This document shows positions 6,253-8,498 of a DNA stretch of 8,498 nucleotides, in pieces (the first letter of the stretch is position 1; each line of letters begins with the position of its first letter). Below the pieces are notes generated by a model that was given only the letters and a program-made list of their open reading frames with translations, ran no database searches and was not told the origin of the DNA. Location of the stretch: assembly GCA_001643475.1 (NCBI GenBank), contig LXTK01000003.1, positions 1-8,498 of the forward strand. Direction: 5' to 3'. Source of the stretch: Proteobacteria bacterium SPGG2 (lineage in GTDB: Bacteria > Pseudomonadota > Gammaproteobacteria > Acidiferrobacterales > SPGG2). Both the position numbers and the translations under genes were made by a program.

Positions 6253-7485
6253 ATGGCGCTCATTGTGCAAAAGTATGGCGGTACCTCGGTCGCAGATACC
6301 GAGCGTATTAATGCGGTGGCGGACCGCGTCGCCCGCATGCGCGCGGCGGGTGACCTTATGGTGGTTGTGGTGTCAGCTATGAGCGGCGAGACCGATCGTT
6401 TGCTGAAGTTGGCCACCGAGGTTGATGACAATCCGTTAGCGCGTGAATTGGACGTGCTATTGGCCACCGGTGAACAGGAGACGGCAGCCCTTTTGAGCAT
6501 GGCCCTGCATCAGCGGAATTGTGATGCGCGGTCGTACATGGGTCATCAGGTTCACATTCTCACTGACAATATCCACGGCAAGGCCCGTATTCGGGGTATC
6601 GACGGCGATCGCGTGCGTAAGGATCTGGACCGCGGCAGAGTGGTGGTCATTGCCGGTTTCCAGGGCGTGGATGAGGAAGGCAATATTACGACCCTGGGCC
6701 GCGGCGGATCGGATACGACGGCAGTGGCGATGTCCGCCGCCCTCAAGGCGGATGAATGTCAAATCTACACTGATGTCGATGGTATCTATACGGCTGACCC
6801 ACGAATTGTGCCGGAGGCGCGCCGGCTCGATCGCGTTACGGTGGAGGAGATGTTGGAGCTGGCGAGTCTGGGCGCCAAAATACTTCAGACCCGCTCCGTA
6901 CAGTTCGCGGGCAAGTACAAGGTGCCGCTACGCGTCCTGTCGTCGTTCGAAGTGGGCCCAGGAACGCTCATAAGCTACGAGGAAAAGAAGATGGAAGAAG
7001 CAGTAATTTCGGGGATCGCTTTTACTCGCGATGAGGCCAAGCTCACGATTTTGGGGGTGCCGGATCAGCCCGGTGTGGCCTACAAGCTGTTCGACGATAT
7101 CGCGGCCGCGGCTATTGAAGTGGACATGATCGTGCAGAATGTGGGCGCCGACGGGCTCACCGACGTCACCTTCACGGTCCAACGCGCCGATTACGCCAAG
7201 GCAATGAACATACTGAAAAAAGTAGCCGAGGAGTTGTCGGCCCAAGAGGTTAAAGGCGATGACAAGATCGTGAAGATCTCCGTGGTTGGGGTCGGTATGC
7301 GCTCGCATGCCGGCATTGCCAGCACAATGTTCCAGGCGTTGGCGCAGGAGGGCATCAATATCCAGATGATTTCAACATCAGAAATCAAGATTTCGGTGGT
7401 TGTGGACGAAAAGTACCTAGAACTGGGCGTTCGCGCTCTCCATACTGCCTTTGGTCTGGAGAAATCGCCCGAATCCAGCACTTAA
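6253..7485 (+). CDS. lysC: Aspartate kinase (aspartokinase), monofunctional with tandem ACT domains
   Basis: The 410-residue enzyme phosphorylates L-aspartate with ATP, the first step towards lysine, threonine, methionine and diaminopimelate. The amino-acid-kinase domain (about 1-245) starts with the signature KYGGTS (7-12), and contains TGEQE and the phosphate-binding LGRGGSDTTA (148-157). Two ACT regulatory domains follow (about 265-335 and 345-405), with VGVGMRSHAGIA and ISTSEIKISVVV as landmarks. The length and the lack of a homoserine dehydrogenase domain place it in the approximately 400-residue lysine/threonine-sensitive group. The start at 6253 has only a weak GGGA upstream. The gap to alaS is 63 nt with no convincing terminator, so co-transcription is possible. 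An internal in-frame start at 6991 may yield a separate beta subunit. csrA follows after a 286-nt leader, a common gammaproteobacterial order. Confidence 0.97.
   Translation: MALIVQKYGGTSVADTERINAVADRVARMRAAGDLMVVVVSAMSGETDRLLKLATEVDDNPLARELDVLLATGEQETAALLSMALHQRNCDARSYMGHQVHILTDNIHGKARIRGIDGDRVRKDLDRGRVVVIAGFQGVDEEGNITTLGRGGSDTTAVAMSAALKADECQIYTDVDGIYTADPRIVPEARRLDRVTVEEMLELASLGAKILQTRSVQFAGKYKVPLRVLSSFEVGPGTLISYEEKKMEEAVISGIAFTRDEAKLTILGVPDQPGVAYKLFDDIAAAAIEVDMIVQNVGADGLTDVTFTVQRADYAKAMNILKKVAEELSAQEVKGDDKIVKISVVGVGMRSHAGIASTMFQALAQEGINIQMISTSEIKISVVVDEKYLELGVRALHTAFGLEKSPESST
6991..7485 (+). other. Possible internal translation start in lysC giving a regulatory beta subunit
   Basis: ATG 6991 is in frame (Met247) at the junction of the kinase and ACT domains. 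GAGG (6979-6982) lies 8 nt upstream. The encoded 164 residues begin MEEAVISGIAF, matching the beta-subunit start of Corynebacterium glutamicum aspartokinase (MEEAVLTGVA) as I recall it. In C. glutamicum and Bacillus, lysC makes both subunits from overlapping in-phase starts. Use of the site here is inferred from position and ribosome-binding site only. Confidence 0.5.
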
Positions 7486-7492
7486 CCCCGGC

Positions 7493-7508
7493 TGGCATGG
7501 AACCTGCA
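7493..7508 (+). promoter_or_regulatory. Sigma-54-type -24/-12 promoter candidate for csrA
   Basis: TGGCATGGAACCTGCA matches the RpoN consensus TGGCACGRNNNTTGCW at all but two positions. It has the invariant GG (7494-7495) and GC (7506-7507) separated by exactly 10 nt. It lies 8 bases after the lysC stop. Transcription would start near 7519, leaving a leader of about 250 nt before csrA. No activator site was identified. Confidence 0.5.
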
Positions 7509-7771
7509 TACAGGCAGTTCTAGGATAAGGGGCGGTAACCCAGGCCGAAAATCGGCTTAACAACCGGCAGTCAGTCTGTTAAAACAGCAGATGTCTGCTC
7601 ACCCCACTCACAGGTTTCCCACGGTAGGGCAACAGGTGCCGGTTTGTGTCAGGTGCTGATGTGAGGGATAGAGAAAAAAGGGGACGGTAAGATCAGGACT
7701 ACTGGTCGCACCAGTGTACCATTTGGATGTGGGTAACGGATCGCTATTGACGGTAACAGGGGTACAGCAAG
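7509..7771 (+). promoter_or_regulatory. Long csrA leader with small hairpins and GGA motifs
   Basis: The leader contains GCCGA/TCGGC (7544-7556), AGCAGA/TCTGCT (7586-7599) and ACTGGT/ACCAGT with loop CGC (7701-7715). ANGGA motifs occur at 7664-7668 (AGGGA) and 7736-7740 (ACGGA), and the ribosome-binding site AGGGG is at 7758-7762, 9 nt before ATG. CsrA autoregulation through GGA sites in its own leader is known in E. coli. These motifs are short and could be chance. No gene is seen in this stretch. Confidence 0.4.
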
Positions 7772-7996
7772 ATGCTGATATTGACACGACGTATAGGTGA
7801 GACGCTGAACATCGGTGACGATGTTCAAGTGACGGTGCTTGGTATTAAGGGCAATCAGGTTCGCATTGGGATTAATGCGCCCAAACATATCCCCGTGCAC
7901 CGGGAAGAAATCTACGAACGCATTAAGAGAGAGAAGGAAGCTGGCGCGGGTTCGGACGACGAAGGCCCGATGCTACGACAGGAGAACATCAGCTAA
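7772..7996 (+). CDS. csrA: CsrA/RsmA carbon storage regulator, RNA-binding protein
   Basis: This 74-residue protein is a full-length CsrA (E. coli has 61; longer C-terminal tails are common). It dimerises and binds GGA motifs in mRNA leaders to control translation and stability of carbon-metabolism, motility and biofilm genes, and is titrated by small RNAs of the CsrB/RsmY type. The N-terminal strand MLILTRRIGE carries Leu4 and Arg6, and the C-terminal strand NAPKHIPVHREEIYERI carries Arg44, together forming the RNA-binding surface. The central GNQVRIGINAP strand is intact. Residues 53-74 form a charged, probably disordered tail. The start has AGGGG 9 nt upstream. It lies between lysC and tRNA-Ser(GCT), as in many gammaproteobacteria. 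A sigma-54-like promoter precedes its long leader, and it may also be read from lysC. Confidence 0.97.
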   Translation: MLILTRRIGETLNIGDDVQVTVLGIKGNQVRIGINAPKHIPVHREEIYERIKREKEAGAGSDDEGPMLRQENIS

Positions 7997-8005
7997 TAGC
8001 CAAGC

Positions 8006-8034
8006 TTTACGGTGCTTCGGCCAGTAGGTATGCT
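8006..8034 (+). promoter_or_regulatory. Weak sigma-70 promoter candidate for tRNA-Ser
   Basis: TTTACG (8006-8011) and TATGCT (8029-8034) are separated by 17 nt and each matches 4 of 6 consensus bases. Transcription would start about 14 nt before the tRNA. A second -10-like TATACT at 8041-8046 has no matching -35. The tRNA could instead be read through from csrA. Confidence 0.3.
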
Positions 8035-8054
8035 CGTATCTATACTTCGATCAA

Positions 8055-8148
8055 GGAGAGATGGCCGAGCTGGCTGAAGGCGCTCCCCTGCTAAGGGAGT
8101 ATGGGGTTGATAGCTCCATCGAGGGTTCGAATCCCTCTCTCTCCGCCA
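8055..8148 (+). tRNA. tRNA-Ser, anticodon GCT
   Basis: A complete 94-nt class II tRNA reading AGC/AGU serine codons. The acceptor stem is GGAGAGA (8055-8061) with TCTCTCC (8138-8144), followed by discriminator G8145 and an encoded CCA (8146-8148). The anticodon stem is CTCCC (8083-8087) with GGGAG (8095-8099), and GCT is at 8090-8092 in loop CTGCTAA. A long variable arm is closed by ATGGGG/CTCCAT. The T arm is GAGGG (8121-8125) with CCCTC (8133-8137) around TTCGAAT. The G discriminator and long variable arm are serine identity features. Its position after csrA matches serV in E. coli. Confidence 0.98.
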
Positions 8149-8159
8149 GGAATAAAACA

Positions 8160-8183
8160 GGTCGACTTTAAGTCGGCCTTTTT
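8160..8183 (+). terminator. Intrinsic terminator after tRNA-Ser
   Basis: GGTCGAC (8160-8166) pairs with GTCGGCC (8172-8178), with one T-G wobble, around loop TTTAA. TTTTT (8179-8183) follows directly. It begins 12 nt after the tRNA CCA and probably ends the csrA-tRNA transcript. Confidence 0.88.
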
Positions 8184-8216
8184 AATTCCTCAGTTGGGCG
8201 GGATGAGAACGTGAGA

Positions 8217-8254
8217 ATCTGACCTCCATGGACGGAGGAAATGCAAAGGATTGT
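8217..8254 (+). repeat. Dispersed repeat, copy B (short form)
   Basis: ATCTGACCTCCATGGA (8217-8232) and the 21-nt block 8234-8254 repeat the sequence at 943-958 and 1012-1032, here separated by one base. CCTCC/GGAGG (8223-8227/8234-8238) can form a small hairpin across the junction. The AGGATTGT end continues into a perfect 8-bp hairpin with ACAATCCT (8260-8267), loop CAGGA; copy A lacks that closing arm. Confidence 0.7.
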
Positions 8255-8368
8255 CAGGAACAATCCTAGCCCTGTGCCGACGGACGGACGCCGCCTTGCA
8301 GCGCTCCGCTTTCCCCGCTCTCGCTTGCAAGTCCAGGGCTGACCATCCGTGGCGAGCCCGTTCAGCGG

Positions 8369-8393
8369 GACAAAGGTCCACTGGACCTTTGTC
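8369..8393. repeat. 11-bp perfect hairpin
   Basis: GACAAAGGTCC (8369-8379) and its exact reverse complement GGACCTTTGTC (8383-8393) flank loop ACT. TTTATCC follows, so it could weakly terminate plus-strand transcription. No gene lies just upstream, and it more likely belongs to the repeat array. Confidence 0.6.
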
Positions 8394-8437
8394 TTTATCC
8401 GCTTCACCCCGCCCGGCCCCTTTAAGGGGGAGCGCGA

Positions 8438-8488
8438 TGTACAGGGACGTACAAGTGCCGCGAGTGCAGGCGACCTACAGGAGGTAGG
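8438..8488 (+). repeat. Pair of hairpins exposing GGA in the loop (CsrA-site-like)
   Basis: TGTAC/GTACA (8438-8442/8449-8453) closes loop AGGGAC. CCTAC/GTAGG (8474-8478/8484-8488) closes loop AGGAG. The first contains GTACAGGGACGT, 11 of 12 positions of the CsrA SELEX consensus RUACARGGAUGU, with GGA in the loop as required. Whether the region is transcribed is unknown. Confidence 0.45.
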
Positions 8489-8498
8489 AAGTTAGGGC

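Larger units (their letters stand above)
8184..8498. repeat. Gene-free hairpin-rich region after the terminator
   Basis: I see no credible gene; the open frames are Arg/Ala/Pro/Ser-rich and motif-free. The stretch holds copy B of the dispersed repeat (8217-8254) and an 8-bp hairpin (8247-8267). It also holds an imperfect longer fold bounded by AGCCCTG/CAGGGCT (8268-8274/8334-8340), with CTTGCA/TGCAAG inside. An 11-bp hairpin (8369-8393), CCCCTT/AAGGGG (8417-8429) and two GGA-loop hairpins (8438-8453, 8474-8488) follow. It continues past the window edge. Confidence 0.7.

Noticed and set aside
7576..7587. CTGT...ACAG inverted motif in the csrA leader as an E. coli-type LexA box
   Set aside because: The half-sites are 4 nt apart rather than 8, and the LexA here is unlikely to read CTGT boxes.
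8251..8487. Plus-strand 78-codon open frame and minus-strand frames over the same stretch
   Set aside because: They coincide with the hairpin array and copy B of the repeat; the translation is low-complexity and lacks a good ribosome-binding site.

Overview
The window reads as a chromosomal housekeeping segment of a gammaproteobacterium. The order recA-recX-alaS-lysC-csrA-tRNA-Ser(GCT) on the plus strand, with lexA divergent from recA, is the classical gammaproteobacterial arrangement. The proteins are all full-length and typical of that group. The cut-off gene at the left edge is the 3' half of an hpnA-type hopanoid-associated sugar epimerase, which fits hopanoid-making, free-living lineages. 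I do not name a genus.

Layout. 3-548 (+) is the hpnA 3' end. 549-1173 has no gene; it is a mosaic of short perfect hairpins and repeats. 1174-1785 (-) is lexA. 1786-2056 is the divergent lexA/recA control region, with two 15-bp LexA-box-like sites. 2057-3106 (+) is recA, possibly starting at 1955. The recX frame runs to 3579 (+). A perfect 10-bp palindrome at 3566-3590 carries the recX stop and touches the alaS start. 3589-6189 (+) is alaS. 6253-7485 (+) is lysC, with a likely internal start at 6991. 7486-7771 is a long csrA leader that begins with a sigma-54-like promoter. 7772-7996 (+) is csrA. 8055-8148 (+) is tRNA-Ser(GCT), followed by an intrinsic terminator at 8160-8183. 8184-8498 is gene-free and holds a second copy of a repeat found at 943-1032, plus more hairpins.

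How it works together. LexA and RecA form the SOS switch and share one control region. RecX tempers RecA. AlaRS follows recX after 9 nt. LysC starts the aspartate-family amino acid pathway. CsrA is the global post-transcriptional regulator.

The most interesting points lie in control sequence rather than in new genes. The lexA/recA sites are of the GTTC-N7-GTTC type known from alphaproteobacteria, and the LexA recognition helix lacks the E. coli contact residues. The alaS start codon is built into a palindrome. The gene-free flanks hold many hairpins that expose GGA in the loop, several matching the CsrA-site consensus. No mobile-element gene, CRISPR array or defence system is visible.
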